A stretch of DNA of 64,000 nt from Hominiventricola filiformis (GCF_020686965.1 NZ_JAJEPS010000003.1:62001-126000), one strand, 5' to 3'; positions 17,267-26,247 are shown, counted from the stretch's first letter. The notes: a model not told the origin generated them from the sequence alone. Program-made: numbers and translations.

Positions 17267-18040
17267 CTATTTTTTTTCTTTCTGAATAATGTAATAAGGG
17301 AATGCAACCAGAAGTGCACCACCTGCTATGTTACCAAGTGTTACCCACAGAAGATTATGAAAATATCCTGCAATGGAAACGCCTTCCACACCTGCACCAT
17401 TCAACAGACCGACTGCCATCACACTCATATTTGCGATGCTATGTTCAAATCCGCATGCCATAAATATGTAAATACACCAGAAAATCATGATCAGCTTTCC
17501 AGATTCTGTCTTCATTTTTGTGCAGCACCAGACTGCCAGACATACCAGCATATTGCAGAGCATTCCTTTAAAGAATAAAGCTGATGCGGTTCCGCCCATC
17601 TTTCCAGCTGCAATCGTTGCAAAATATTCACCGGTAGCTCCCTTCGGAACTCCTCCAAGCTGGAACAACGCTACCAGGATCACCGCTCCCACAAAGTTTC
17701 CAAGATAACAGACAACCCACAATTTCAGAGTGTCAAGCCAGGATACTTCTTTTTTGAAAGAAGCTGCTGCCATTACAAAGTTATTACCTGTAAAAAGCTC
17801 CGCTCCTGCCATAACCACCAGACTCAGTGCAGACGCAAAGGAAAACGCCATAATCACTTTTGTAATCGTACATCCCGCTGCTGTCAGAATCGAGCCGAGG
17901 GTAAACGTTACAAATCCGCCAAGGGTGATAAAGGCGCCTGCCACCATGGCTGACATAAAATAACCAGCTGGATTGTTGTTAAGAAGTGCCATCTTTCCTT
18001 TTGCCGCATTGCATACACTATTGAATTCATCACGAAACAT
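17267..18040 (-). CDS. formate/nitrite transporter (FNT family)
   Basis: Pentameric anion channel of the FocA/NirC family, 257 residues from ATG 18040 (AGGAGAG upstream; an ATG 6 nt earlier is also open). Six transmembrane helices are visible. Conserved FNT segments include AGAELFTGNN near 83 and GFEHSIANMS near 200 (channel-lining His). Whether it carries formate, nitrite or hydrosulfide is not determinable; no formate lyase, nitrite reductase or asrABC gene is next to it. It is a single-gene unit. Confidence 0.88.
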   Translation of the reverse strand: MFRDEFNSVCNAAKGKMALLNNNPAGYFMSAMVAGAFITLGGFVTFTLGSILTAAGCTITKVIMAFSFASALSLVVMAGAELFTGNNFVMAAASFKKEVSWLDTLKLWVVCYLGNFVGAVILVALFQLGGVPKGATGEYFATIAAGKMGGTASALFFKGMLCNMLVCLAVWCCTKMKTESGKLIMIFWCIYIFMACGFEHSIANMSVMAVGLLNGAGVEGVSIAGYFHNLLWVTLGNIAGGALLVAFPYYIIQKEKK

Positions 18041-18124
18041 AATCATCTCTCCTATCTGTTTTCGTTTTTCCGTCCCTTACTGTCACAGATTTCTTTATCT
18101 GTACCATCCCATATGCTTTAAAGA

Positions 18125-18142
18125 TTGTTATTATAATAACAT
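18125..18142. promoter_or_regulatory. possible Rex-type operator over the FNT promoter
   Basis: A 14-bp perfect palindrome GTTATTATAATAAC (18127-18140) inside a stretch that matches the Rex consensus TTGTTAA-N4-TTAACAA at 11 of 14 fixed positions. It contains a TATAAT that could be the -10 of the FNT gene. Control by Rex (NADH sensing) would fit a formate channel; this is inferred. Confidence 0.35.
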
Positions 18143-18235
18143 ACTTTTTCCTATGTGTGATTGTACATATTGTAGGAAACCATTTCCTGATTTTTCATCT
18201 GCAAAACTAGAATTTCAATTTTTTTCAAAAAGCAC

Positions 18236-18264
18236 TTTACTTTTTCTCTACCATAAGATATAAT
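18236..18264 (+). promoter_or_regulatory. promoter of the tRNA-Thr gene
   Basis: TTTACT (18236-18241), 17-nt spacer, TATAAT (18259-18264), ending 26 nt before the tRNA. Confidence 0.7.
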
Positions 18265-18290
18265 AATTTTCGTTGCTGAATGCAATCAAT

Positions 18291-18363
18291 GCTTCCGTGG
18301 CTCAGCAGGTAGAGCGACGCACTCGTAATGCGTAGGTCACCGGTTCGAATCCGGTCGGGAGCT
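18291..18363 (+). tRNA. tRNA-Thr (anticodon CGT)
   Basis: A complete cloverleaf: acceptor GCTTCCG/CGGGAGC (one T-G pair), D arm GCTC/GAGC, anticodon stem ACGCA/TGCGT with loop CTCGTAA, and T arm ACCGG-TTCGAAT-CCGGT. Anticodon CGT reads ACG. CCA is not encoded. A dedicated promoter precedes it and a terminator follows. Confidence 0.95.
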
Positions 18364-18373
18364 TACTTTGCGG

Positions 18374-18402
18374 AGTCCTGGATTTCAGGACTTTTTCTTT
18401 TT
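18374..18402 (+). terminator. terminator of tRNA-Thr
   Basis: AGTCCTG-gattt-CAGGACT stem followed by a T-rich run. Confidence 0.88.
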
Positions 18403-18423
18403 AAAAAGAATATTGCAATGAAG

Positions 18424-18459
18424 AAGTCCCCAACCGTGCTGCTGCACAGTTGGGGACTT
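18424..18459. terminator. terminator of glgA
   Basis: Perfect 11-bp stem AAGTCCCCAAC with GTTGGGGACTT around a GC-rich loop, just beyond the glgA stop on the minus strand. Confidence 0.8.
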
Positions 18460-18479
18460 TGTTTCTCTTTGTGGAAATC

Positions 18480-19931
18480 CTACCAGCCAATCAGCCAGGA
18501 GTAGATTCCTTCGTATTTATATCTGGATGCATCCCATGAGAAATCTTTCTTCATGCCACGTTCTACCATCTCGTCCCATTCTTTGCGATGTACGAAATAA
18601 GTATATTTTGCGTAGTTGATGACTTCCATCATATCCCATGGATTATAATTCGTAAAGGAGAATCCGGTTCCTTTGCCTTCATACTCATTGTAGGGTTCTA
18701 CGGTATCCTTCAGGCCGCCGGTCTCACGCACAATCGGAAGGGTTCCATACCGAAGGGAAATGAGCTGGGTCAGGCCACAGGGTTCAAATGCCGACGGCAT
18801 GAGGAACGCATCTGCTGCCGCATACAACTTGTGAGACATCTCGTCTGCATAATAAATATTGGCAGATACTTTATCCGGATATTTCCATGCATAGTGTCGG
18901 AACATATTCTCATACCGTTCGTCTCCGGTACCAATCACCACAAACTGGGTATTATCATCCACGATCTGCTCCATCACTTCTGCAATCAGGTCGAGACCTT
19001 TCTGGTCGGTCAGCCTGGAAATAAGACCAATCACCATCTTATTTTCGTCTACCGTCAGGCCCAATGCTTCCTGCAGTGCTCTCTTGTTGGCCGCTTTGCC
19101 TTTCTTGAAATCTTTGATGGAATAATGATCCGGGATCTTCGCATCGGTCTCCGGATTCCAGATATCATAATCGATACCATTGACAATTCCTCTAAGATCC
19201 ATATGTCTTGCGGACAACAGACCATCCATTCCCTCGCCGTATTCCGGTGTCTGGATCTCCTGGGCATAGGTTTCACTGACTGTCGTGATATAATCCGCGT
19301 ACACAAGTCCGCCTTTGAGCATATTGGCATCCCGCTTGTACTCCAGCTTATCCGGTGTAAATACATAATCCGGCAGACCGGTCAGACCCTTCATCGTCTC
19401 GATATCCCAGATACCCTGGAATCTTAAGTTGTGAATGGTCATGACCGTCTTGATACCCTGATAAAATTCACCGGCTGCGAACTCTGTCTTCAGATAAACC
19501 GGAATTAGTCCGGTCTGCCAGTCATGGCAGTGGATCAGATCCGGGCGGAATCCAACGATGGGAAGAATGGATAATACCGCCTTATCAAAGAAGGCAAATT
19601 TTTCAATGTCCGTCCGGAAATCCCCATAGGGTCTGGAGCCTCCAAAATACACCAGGTTGTCAATGAAATAGAACGTAACCCCTTCATATTCATAAGTCAT
19701 GACACCCACGTGGGCACCTGGATTATAAGAACCGGTTCCCATATAAAAATGTGTGATATACTTGAAATTATTCCTGAATTCATCCGGTATACAGGTATAA
19801 TTCGGTATTACCACACGCACATCCCACTCATCCTTATTAAATCCCTTTGGCAGCGCTCCGCATACGTCCGCAAGTCCCCCTGTTTTGATAAACGGCACGC
19901 ATTCGGAAGCCGCAAATAATATTTTCTTCAT
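18480..19931 (-). CDS. glgA: glycogen synthase (ADP-glucose type)
   Basis: GT5-family retaining glucosyltransferase that extends alpha-1,4-glucan from ADP-glucose. 483 residues, usual bacterial length. The ADP-glucose motif KTGGLADV is at 16-23 and the C-terminal nucleotide-binding region with PSAFEPCGLTQLISLRYG is near 380. glgC, glgD, glgB and glgP are not adjacent, so the gene is separated from the rest of the glycogen pathway. It is divergent from the ABC-F gene. Confidence 0.95.
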   Translation of the reverse strand: MKKILFAASECVPFIKTGGLADVCGALPKGFNKDEWDVRVVIPNYTCIPDEFRNNFKYITHFYMGTGSYNPGAHVGVMTYEYEGVTFYFIDNLVYFGGSRPYGDFRTDIEKFAFFDKAVLSILPIVGFRPDLIHCHDWQTGLIPVYLKTEFAAGEFYQGIKTVMTIHNLRFQGIWDIETMKGLTGLPDYVFTPDKLEYKRDANMLKGGLVYADYITTVSETYAQEIQTPEYGEGMDGLLSARHMDLRGIVNGIDYDIWNPETDAKIPDHYSIKDFKKGKAANKRALQEALGLTVDENKMVIGLISRLTDQKGLDLIAEVMEQIVDDNTQFVVIGTGDERYENMFRHYAWKYPDKVSANIYYADEMSHKLYAAADAFLMPSAFEPCGLTQLISLRYGTLPIVRETGGLKDTVEPYNEYEGKGTGFSFTNYNPWDMMEVINYAKYTYFVHRKEWDEMVERGMKKDFSWDASRYKYEGIYSWLIGW

Positions 19932-20022
19932 ATAAGAACCCCTCCCACAAGATAAGAAAATTCTGTTGTAAATATCATATCATAATCCGACTCATTTCAA
20001 AAGGGATTTTTCATTATTTTTC

Positions 20023-20050
20023 TTGAAAAAACCCGTCATTCATGTAATAA
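20023..20050 (+). promoter_or_regulatory. promoter of the YbiT-type ABC-F gene
   Basis: TTGAAA (20023-20028), 16-nt spacer, TAATAA (20045-20050), about 50 nt before ATG 20102. Confidence 0.55.
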
Positions 20051-20101
20051 TGGAAATCGTGGCTTAAAGACATGAAATTACTGTAATTATGAGGTTTGAA
20101 T

Positions 20102-21742
20102 ATGATTAGTGCAAACAACGTGACCTTACGTATTGGAAAAAAGGCCCTCTTTGAAGATGTGAATATTAAATTCACCGAGGGAAACTGTTATGGTCTGATC
20201 GGTGCCAACGGTGCCGGGAAGTCTACCTTCCTGAAGATTCTCTCCGGAGAACTGGACAGCACCAACGGTGAGATCGTGATCACGCCGGGACAGCGTCTGT
20301 CTTTCTTAAAACAGGATCATTTCAAATATGACGAGTATACCGTTATGGATACTGTCATCATGGGAAATGAACGTCTCTATGAGATCATGAAAGAAAAAGA
20401 TGCCATCTATGCAAAAGAAGATTTTACCGATGAAGACGGTATCCGCGCCAGCGAGCTGGAAGGCGAATTTGCAGACATGGATGGATGGGAAGCAGAATCC
20501 AACGCCGCTACCCTGTTAAATGGTCTGGGAATTGAGACGGAGCTTCACTATTCCATGATGAAAGACCTGATCGGTGCCCAGAAGGTCAAAGTCCTGCTTG
20601 CTCAGGCACTGTTCGGAAATCCCGACATCCTGCTTCTGGACGAGCCGACCAACCACCTGGATCTGGATGCGATCGCATGGCTTGAGGAGTTCCTGATTAA
20701 CTTTGAGAACACCGTCATCGTCGTATCCCATGACCGTTATTTCTTAAATAAAGTATGTACCCACATTGCCGACATCGACTATGGCAAGATTCAGCTCTAT
20801 GCCGGAAACTATGATTTCTGGTATGAGTCCAGCCAGCTGCTGATCCGTCAGATGAAGGAGGCAAACAAGAAGAAGGAAGAGAAGATCAAAGAGTTACAGG
20901 ACTTCATCTCCCGTTTCTCCGCAAATGCTTCCAAATCCAAACAGGCTACTTCCAGAAAGAAAGCTCTGGAGAAAATCCAGCTGGATGAAATCCGTCCTTC
21001 CAGCCGTAAATATCCGTACATTGATTTTCGTCCGAACCGTGAGATCGGAAATGAAGTACTGACCGTAGAAGGCATCTCCAAAACCATCGACGGCGTAAAA
21101 GTTCTGGACAATGTATCCTTCATTCTGGGACATGACGACAAAGTTGCATTTGTAGGCAGCAACGAATTTGCAAAGACCACTCTGTTCCGTATCCTTTCTG
21201 GCGAGATGGAGCCGGACGAAGGAAATTATAAATGGGGAATTACCACTTCCCAGTCCTATTTCCCGAAGGATAACACCAAAGAGTTCGATAACGACGACAC
21301 CATCGTTGACTGGCTGACCCAATATTCTGAGATCAAAGATGCTACTTATGTCCGTGGTTTCCTGGGGCGTATGCTCTTCGCCGGTGAAGACGGCGTGAAG
21401 AAAGTCCGCGTCCTGTCCGGAGGAGAGAAAGTCCGCTGCATGCTCAGCAAGCTGATGATCTCCGGTGCCAACGTCCTGCTTCTGGACGAGCCGACCGACC
21501 ACCTGGATATGGAGTCCATCACCGCTCTCAACAACGGTCTCATTAAATTCCCGGGAGTGCTTCTCTTTTCCTCCCGTGACCATCAGATCGTGCAGACCAC
21601 CGCAAACAGAATTATCGAGATTCTGCCGAATGGTTCTATCATTGACAAAATCACTACTTATGATGAATATCTGGAAAGCGATGAAATGGCAAGAAAGAGA
21701 ACTGTCTACAGCAACAGTAAAGAAGACGAAGACGATAACTAA
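20102..21742 (+). CDS. ABC-F family ATPase, YbiT/YkpA type
   Basis: Soluble protein with two ABC ATPase domains and no membrane domain, 546 residues from ATG 20102 (GAGG 7 nt upstream; an in-frame TTG lies 6 nt earlier). ABC-F proteins bind the ribosome. Domain 1 has Walker A GANGAGKST and DEPTNHLD, but where the signature SGGQ is expected it reads IGAQKVKVLLAQALF. Domain 2 has SGGEKVR and DEPTDHLD, but its Walker A is GSNEFAKTT, lacking the last glycine before Lys. These variations resemble the YbiT/YkpA subfamily. No antibiotic-resistance role is evident. Confidence 0.88.
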   Translation: MISANNVTLRIGKKALFEDVNIKFTEGNCYGLIGANGAGKSTFLKILSGELDSTNGEIVITPGQRLSFLKQDHFKYDEYTVMDTVIMGNERLYEIMKEKDAIYAKEDFTDEDGIRASELEGEFADMDGWEAESNAATLLNGLGIETELHYSMMKDLIGAQKVKVLLAQALFGNPDILLLDEPTNHLDLDAIAWLEEFLINFENTVIVVSHDRYFLNKVCTHIADIDYGKIQLYAGNYDFWYESSQLLIRQMKEANKKKEEKIKELQDFISRFSANASKSKQATSRKKALEKIQLDEIRPSSRKYPYIDFRPNREIGNEVLTVEGISKTIDGVKVLDNVSFILGHDDKVAFVGSNEFAKTTLFRILSGEMEPDEGNYKWGITTSQSYFPKDNTKEFDNDDTIVDWLTQYSEIKDATYVRGFLGRMLFAGEDGVKKVRVLSGGEKVRCMLSKLMISGANVLLLDEPTDHLDMESITALNNGLIKFPGVLLFSSRDHQIVQTTANRIIEILPNGSIIDKITTYDEYLESDEMARKRTVYSNSKEDEDDN

Positions 21743-21754
21743 ACTTTTCCACAA

Positions 21755-21793
21755 AAATACCCCTCTGGAATATTTCCAGAGAGGTATTTTTTT
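21755..21793. terminator. bidirectional terminator
   Basis: Long perfect stem (about 16 bp, AAATACC...GGTATTT, loop TAT) with T runs on the plus strand and A runs upstream, between the convergent ABC-F and PTS IIB genes. Confidence 0.88.
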
Positions 21794-22115
21794 ACTTCGG
21801 CATCTGTTCGTGATACCGTTTGATTTCTTCCATGGCATCCTGCATGACGCGATCTCCTTTTGCCATTCCATAGTCACGGGTATCCACAGCCATAACCGGA
21901 ATGTTACGTGCCACACGTTCTCTCACATTATTAAGTGCACAGCGCACCTGTGGACCAACCAGTACGATGTCTGCGTCTTCTTTGTCGTAATCAAGTCCTG
22001 CCAGCGAAGAGACTATCACTTCCGCATTCACTAGATTCGCTCTGGCCCAGGCAAGCATCCGGTCTCTCAAAATACTGGCCGAGCTTCCGGAATAACACAC
22101 CAATACGATCTTCAT
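21792..22115 (-). CDS. stand-alone PTS EIIB, lactose/cellobiose type
   Basis: 107-residue IIB-fold protein. The phosphorylatable cysteine is Cys7 in VLVCYSGSSAS, aligned with the CxxGxS/T loop of CelA/ChbB, and DIVLVGPQVRCAL is the conserved second half. In the chitobiose/cellobiose systems this domain passes phosphate from IIA to sugar via IIC. No IIA, IIC, HPr or EI gene is near. It lies 14 nt downstream of galE and is probably co-transcribed, so it may be an orphan regulator or serve a distant IIC. Confidence 0.82.
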   Translation of the reverse strand: MKIVLVCYSGSSASILRDRMLAWARANLVNAEVIVSSLAGLDYDKEDADIVLVGPQVRCALNNVRERVARNIPVMAVDTRDYGMAKGDRVMQDAMEEIKRYHEQMPK

Positions 22116-22129
22116 TCTTCCCTCGTCCC

Positions 22130-23152
22130 TTATTCCGGATCGTTATATCCGTTCGGGTTCTGTGACTGCCATCTCCAGGAGTCCGCACACATCTCTTCAA
22201 TACCATACTCTGCTTCCCAGCCGAGTTCTGCTTTTGCTTTTGCCGGTGTGCAGTAACAGGTTGCAATGTCCCCTGCACGGCGCGGTTTAATCTCGTACGG
22301 AATTTCTTTTCCACATGCCTTACTAAATGCCGCAATGACCTGAAGAACACTATACCCGTGTCCAGTTCCCAGATTATAGATCAGAACGCCTTTATTTTCT
22401 TTAAATTTTTCAATTGCTTTTACATGACCTCTCGCCAGATCTACTACATGGATGTAGTCACGCACACCTGTTCCATCAGGCGTATCATAGTCATTTCCAA
22501 AGACACCAACACATTTCAGTTTTCCGATGGCTACCTGTGCCACATAGGGAAGCAGGTTGTTCGGAATTCCTTTCGGGTCCTCTCCGATAAGACCGGATTT
22601 GTGAGCACCAATCGGATTAAAATAACGAAGCAGGGTAACATTCCACTCCGGATCTGCACGATGGATATCCATCAGCACCTGCTCCAGCATGGTCTTGGTC
22701 TGTCCATACGGGTTGGTCGGATTCTGCTTCGGGCATTCCTCGCTGATCGGAATCTGCAGTGGATCTCCATATACAGTTGCAGAAGAACTGAAGATAATAT
22801 TCTTGCATCCGTGTTTTCTCATGGTATCACAGAGAAGCAGGGTGCCGGTCATATTATTGTGATAATACTCGATCGGTTTTGCCACTGACTCACCTACTGC
22901 TTTATATCCTGCAAAATGAATGACGGCATCCGGCTTCTCAGCCTCGAAAATCTGATCCATCGCCGGCTGGTCCAACATATCTGCATTATAAAACTTTAAA
23001 GTTTTTCCCGTGATCTGCTGTACTCTGTCCAGTGCTTTCTCGCTTGCATTATACAGGTTATCCATAACCACTACTTCATAGCCATTGTTCAGCAGTTCCA
23101 CACATGTGTGGCTTCCGATATATCCGGCACCACCAGTCACTAAAATTTTCAT
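22130..23152 (-). CDS. galE: UDP-glucose 4-epimerase
   Basis: Interconverts UDP-galactose and UDP-glucose with tightly bound NAD. 340 residues, short-chain dehydrogenase fold. NAD motif GGAGYIGSH at 7-15, Ser in SSSATVYG at 122-129 and catalytic Y149-xxx-K153 (NPYGQTK). Own promoter upstream; followed by the orphan PTS IIB gene. galK and galT are not adjacent. Confidence 0.96.
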   Translation of the reverse strand: MKILVTGGAGYIGSHTCVELLNNGYEVVVMDNLYNASEKALDRVQQITGKTLKFYNADMLDQPAMDQIFEAEKPDAVIHFAGYKAVGESVAKPIEYYHNNMTGTLLLCDTMRKHGCKNIIFSSSATVYGDPLQIPISEECPKQNPTNPYGQTKTMLEQVLMDIHRADPEWNVTLLRYFNPIGAHKSGLIGEDPKGIPNNLLPYVAQVAIGKLKCVGVFGNDYDTPDGTGVRDYIHVVDLARGHVKAIEKFKENKGVLIYNLGTGHGYSVLQVIAAFSKACGKEIPYEIKPRRAGDIATCYCTPAKAKAELGWEAEYGIEEMCADSWRWQSQNPNGYNDPE

Positions 23153-23202
23153 CGATTCTTACCTCACTTGAGTTTAATAGAAAAAGTAACCTTAACTTAA
23201 TT

Positions 23203-23231
23203 AGTGTAGCACAATTTACAGGGATTGGCAA
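23203..23231 (-). promoter_or_regulatory. promoter of galE
   Basis: TTGCCA (23226-23231), 17-nt spacer, TACACT (23203-23208) on the minus strand. Confidence 0.65.
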
Positions 23232-23246
23232 ACATGGATTCTGCCT

Positions 23247-24800
23247 TTACACCCGTGTCGTCCACTGGCTGCAGTCCCATACCTTGGTCGCCAGTCCTTC
23301 GTAGAACTCCGGCTCATGGCACACCATGAGAATGCTTCCTCGGTATTCCTGCAACGCACGTTTCAGTTCCTCCTTGGCATCCACATCCAGATGGTTGGTG
23401 GGCTCGTCGAGAACCAGAAGGTTGCTTGCCCGGTTGATGAGCTTGCAGAGGCGCAGCTTGGCCTGCTCACCTCCGCTTAATACTTTCACACGGCTCTCGA
23501 TATGTTTGGTAGTCAGACCACACTTTGCCAACGCTGAACGTGCTTCATACTGGGTAAATACCGGAAATTCCTGCCACAGCTCTTCCAGGCAGGTGGTGGC
23601 GATATCCTGACTCATCTCCTGCTCAAAATATCCGATCTCCAGATAATCACCCAATTCTACACTTCCACGCAATACCGGGATCAGTCCGAGAATGCTTTTC
23701 AGAAGCGTTGTCTTACCGATTCCGTTTGCACCGGTGAGTACCAGCTTCTCTCCCCGTTCCATCTCCACAGTGAGGGGCTTTGACAAAGGTTCGTCATAAC
23801 CGATCACCAGCTCTTTCGTCTGGAAAATGTATCTGCCCGGCACCCGTGCCTCTTTAAAATGAAACTCCGGCTTCGGTTTCTCCGCTGCCAGTTCGATCAC
23901 ATCCATCTTATCCAGCTTCTTCTGGCGGGACATGGCCATATTTCTGGTGGAAACCCTTGCCTTATTTCTCGCCACGAAATCTTTCAGCTGTGCGATTTCC
24001 TTCTGCTGCCGGTTGTAGGCTGCTTCCAGCTGTGCCTTCTTCACCGCATAAACTTCCTGGAATTTATCATAATCGCCCACATAGCGGTTCAGCTGCTGAT
24101 TATCCATGTGGTAGATCAGGTTGACCACGCTGTTGAGGAAGGGAATGTCATGGGAAATGAGGATAAATGCATTTTCATACTCATTGAGATACCGCTTCAG
24201 CCATTCAATATGCTCCACATCCAGATAGTTGGTAGGCTCGTCCAAAAGAAGGATGTCCGGCTTTTCCAGAAGCAGTTTTCCAAGCAGCACCTTTGTTCTC
24301 TGACCGCCGCTCAATTCCGTCACGTCACGGTCCAGTCCGATGTCTGCAAGACCCAGCGCCCGTCCTACTTCCTCTACTTTTGCATCAATCATATAGAAAT
24401 CATGGGCAGACAAAAGTTCCTGGATCACGCCCGTTTCTTCCATATAAGAAGCCATCTCTTCGTCGGTCGCCTCCGCCATCTTGTCATACATCTGGTTCAT
24501 CTGCTCTTCCAGTTCAAAGAGAAAAGAAAAGGCCGATGCCAGTGTCTCCCGGACGGTCATGCCTTTTTTCAGTTCCGTGTGCTGGTCGAGGTAACCAACG
24601 CGCACATTTTTGGACCATTCTACTTTTCCCTCATCCGGCTGCAGCTTCCCGGTGATAATGCTCATAAATGTGGATTTTCCCTCGCCATTGGCTCCGATAA
24701 GACCGATATGCTCACCTTTAAGCAGACGGAAAGATACATCCTGAAAAATAGCACGGTCGCCAAATCCGTGGCTTAAGTGTTCGACATTTAAAATACTCAT
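23247..24800 (-). CDS. ABC-F family ATPase at the end of the B12 operon
   Basis: 517 residues with two full ABC ATPase domains: Walker A GANGEGKST near 36 and GANGIGKTT near 340, signatures LSGGQRTK and LSGGEQAK, and two DEPTNxLD Walker B motifs. The linker between domains (about 240-300) is rich in charged residues, typical of ABC-F ribosome-binding proteins. The gene overlaps the radical SAM gene by 4 nt, so it is translationally coupled to the cobalamin operon, although a B12 role is not evident. Antibiotic protection versus housekeeping cannot be told from the sequence. Confidence 0.87.
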   Translation of the reverse strand: MSILNVEHLSHGFGDRAIFQDVSFRLLKGEHIGLIGANGEGKSTFMSIITGKLQPDEGKVEWSKNVRVGYLDQHTELKKGMTVRETLASAFSFLFELEEQMNQMYDKMAEATDEEMASYMEETGVIQELLSAHDFYMIDAKVEEVGRALGLADIGLDRDVTELSGGQRTKVLLGKLLLEKPDILLLDEPTNYLDVEHIEWLKRYLNEYENAFILISHDIPFLNSVVNLIYHMDNQQLNRYVGDYDKFQEVYAVKKAQLEAAYNRQQKEIAQLKDFVARNKARVSTRNMAMSRQKKLDKMDVIELAAEKPKPEFHFKEARVPGRYIFQTKELVIGYDEPLSKPLTVEMERGEKLVLTGANGIGKTTLLKSILGLIPVLRGSVELGDYLEIGYFEQEMSQDIATTCLEELWQEFPVFTQYEARSALAKCGLTTKHIESRVKVLSGGEQAKLRLCKLINRASNLLVLDEPTNHLDVDAKEELKRALQEYRGSILMVCHEPEFYEGLATKVWDCSQWTTRV

Positions 24801-25714
24801 ACGTTCCTCTCTATTCCTTCATAATTAAATGGGGGGATAAAGCTTTCTCCCACACAGCCGCCCTCCTGAATGTACACCTGGCTCATTCCCAGAAAGCGGG
24901 CATAGTCTACAATTTCTTCATACTCCTCGTCCGTTACCTTCCGGTTAATCTCCGGATAGGCCGCCACATGGGGCAGCGGCGTATACTGGCTCATAATGCT
25001 CACATAGATCTGGTTTCCAAAGGTATCCCACAGATACTCCAGTACATCCTTGCTGTCGGATACACAGCCCGGCAATACCAGGTGCCGGACAATGACGCCT
25101 TTTTTCATCATACCACGCCTGTCAAACAGGGGGGCACCCGTCTGCCGCACCATCTCTGTCAGGGCAGTCTTCACCGTCTCCGGATAATCCGCCGCACGGG
25201 AATAGCGTGCCGCAAGTTCTGCACTCCGATATTTGCAGTCCGGAAGCCAGATATCCACCAGTTCTTCCAGAAGGCGCAGTGTTTCCACCTTTTCATAGCC
25301 ACCGGTGTTATAGACAATGGGAATGGTAAGTCCCATCTTTTTCGCATGTTGTAATGCCGGAATCACTGTCGGCAAAAACTGGGTGGCTGTCACCAGATTG
25401 ATATTATTGGCGCCTTTTTCTTGTAATTCCAGAAAAATCCGGGAAAGGCGCTCTTCTGTCACCGGCTTTCCTACCGCTCCCGCTGCGATCTCGTGATTCT
25501 GGCAAAAGACACAGCGAAGGGTACAGCCAGAGAAAAAGACAGCGCCTGATCCTTCTGTTCCGGAAATACAGGGCTCCTCCCAGAAATGAAGGGCTGCCCT
25601 GGCTGCCATCACTTCGGAAGTCATGCCGCAGAATCCGGTCTTTCCTGCCCTCCGGTCTACTTTACATTCTCTGGGGCAGAGACAACAGTTCCTGTATAAT
25701 TCTGTTCTGTCCAC
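24797..25714 (-). CDS. PflX-type radical SAM protein (COG1313-like)
   Basis: 305 residues. The radical SAM cluster motif is C64-xxx-C68-xx-C71 (GCTLRCVFCQN), as in pyruvate-formate-lyase activases. The N-terminus has an extra cysteine set (C10, C11, C13, C17, C29), seen in PflX-like proteins and able to hold a further cluster. Later segments VYNTGGYE and LPDCKYR are family-typical. Substrate unknown. It overlaps cobO by 1 nt and the ABC-F gene by 4 nt, making it part of the cobalamin transcription unit. Confidence 0.83.
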   Translation of the reverse strand: MDRTELYRNCCLCPRECKVDRRAGKTGFCGMTSEVMAARAALHFWEEPCISGTEGSGAVFFSGCTLRCVFCQNHEIAAGAVGKPVTEERLSRIFLELQEKGANNINLVTATQFLPTVIPALQHAKKMGLTIPIVYNTGGYEKVETLRLLEELVDIWLPDCKYRSAELAARYSRAADYPETVKTALTEMVRQTGAPLFDRRGMMKKGVIVRHLVLPGCVSDSKDVLEYLWDTFGNQIYVSIMSQYTPLPHVAAYPEINRKVTDEEYEEIVDYARFLGMSQVYIQEGGCVGESFIPPFNYEGIERNV

Positions 25715-26247
25715 TATAATTCGATTCCCTTTCGCGCCGGGATGCCCTGATCGAAGGGATGCTTCACCTTCCGCATCTCCGTCACATAATCTGCCAGTTC
25801 CAGCAGTTCTTCTCCCGGCTCTCTTCCGGTCAGAACCACTTCCAGATGCTCCGGTCTGTTTAAAAAGAAATGCAGGGCTTTCTTTTGATCAATAAATCCG
25901 TGATTGTAGGCACTTATAAATTCGTCAATGACCAGAAGATCATAGTCTTCCTCTGCGGCGGTCTTCACCGCCTCATCAAACAGCTGATTATAGAGTCTGG
26001 CAGCTGCTGCCTTCTGCTCCTCCGTCATATTCCAGAAAAATCCCAGCCGCTCCCCACAGCAATGGTAGTTGATGCCCAGTTTTTTCAGCATCTCCACCTC
26101 ACCGGAGCGTCCGTCCTTCATCACCTGGCAAAAATAGACTTTCATGCCGGTGCCGGCTGCACGGACCGCCAGTCCCACGGAAGCCGTGGTTTTTCCTTTT
26201 CCATCTCCACAATAGATCTGCAGACAGCCTTTCTTTAAATGAGCCAT
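25714..26247 (-). CDS. cobO: cob(I)yrinic acid a,c-diamide adenosyltransferase
   Basis: CobA/CobO/BtuR-family enzyme that transfers the adenosyl group of ATP to Co(I) corrinoids. 177 residues with the P-loop GDGKGKT at 14-20 and the conserved region LLVIDEFISAYNHGF near 103. It overlaps cbiB by 13 nt. Confidence 0.94.
   Translation of the reverse strand: MAHLKKGCLQIYCGDGKGKTTASVGLAVRAAGTGMKVYFCQVMKDGRSGEVEMLKKLGINYHCCGERLGFFWNMTEEQKAAAARLYNQLFDEAVKTAAEEDYDLLVIDEFISAYNHGFIDQKKALHFFLNRPEHLEVVLTGREPGEELLELADYVTEMRKVKHPFDQGIPARKGIEL

Noticed and set aside
20894..21916. Long open frame (340 codons) on the minus strand opposite the YbiT-type ABC-F gene
   Set aside because: It lies antisense to a well-conserved gene, its translation shows no recognisable domain, and no ribosome binding site supports it.
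23247..24800. Antibiotic-resistance gene call for the ABC-F protein
   Set aside because: The ABC-F fold alone does not show resistance, and the gene is linked to B12 genes, not to mobile elements.
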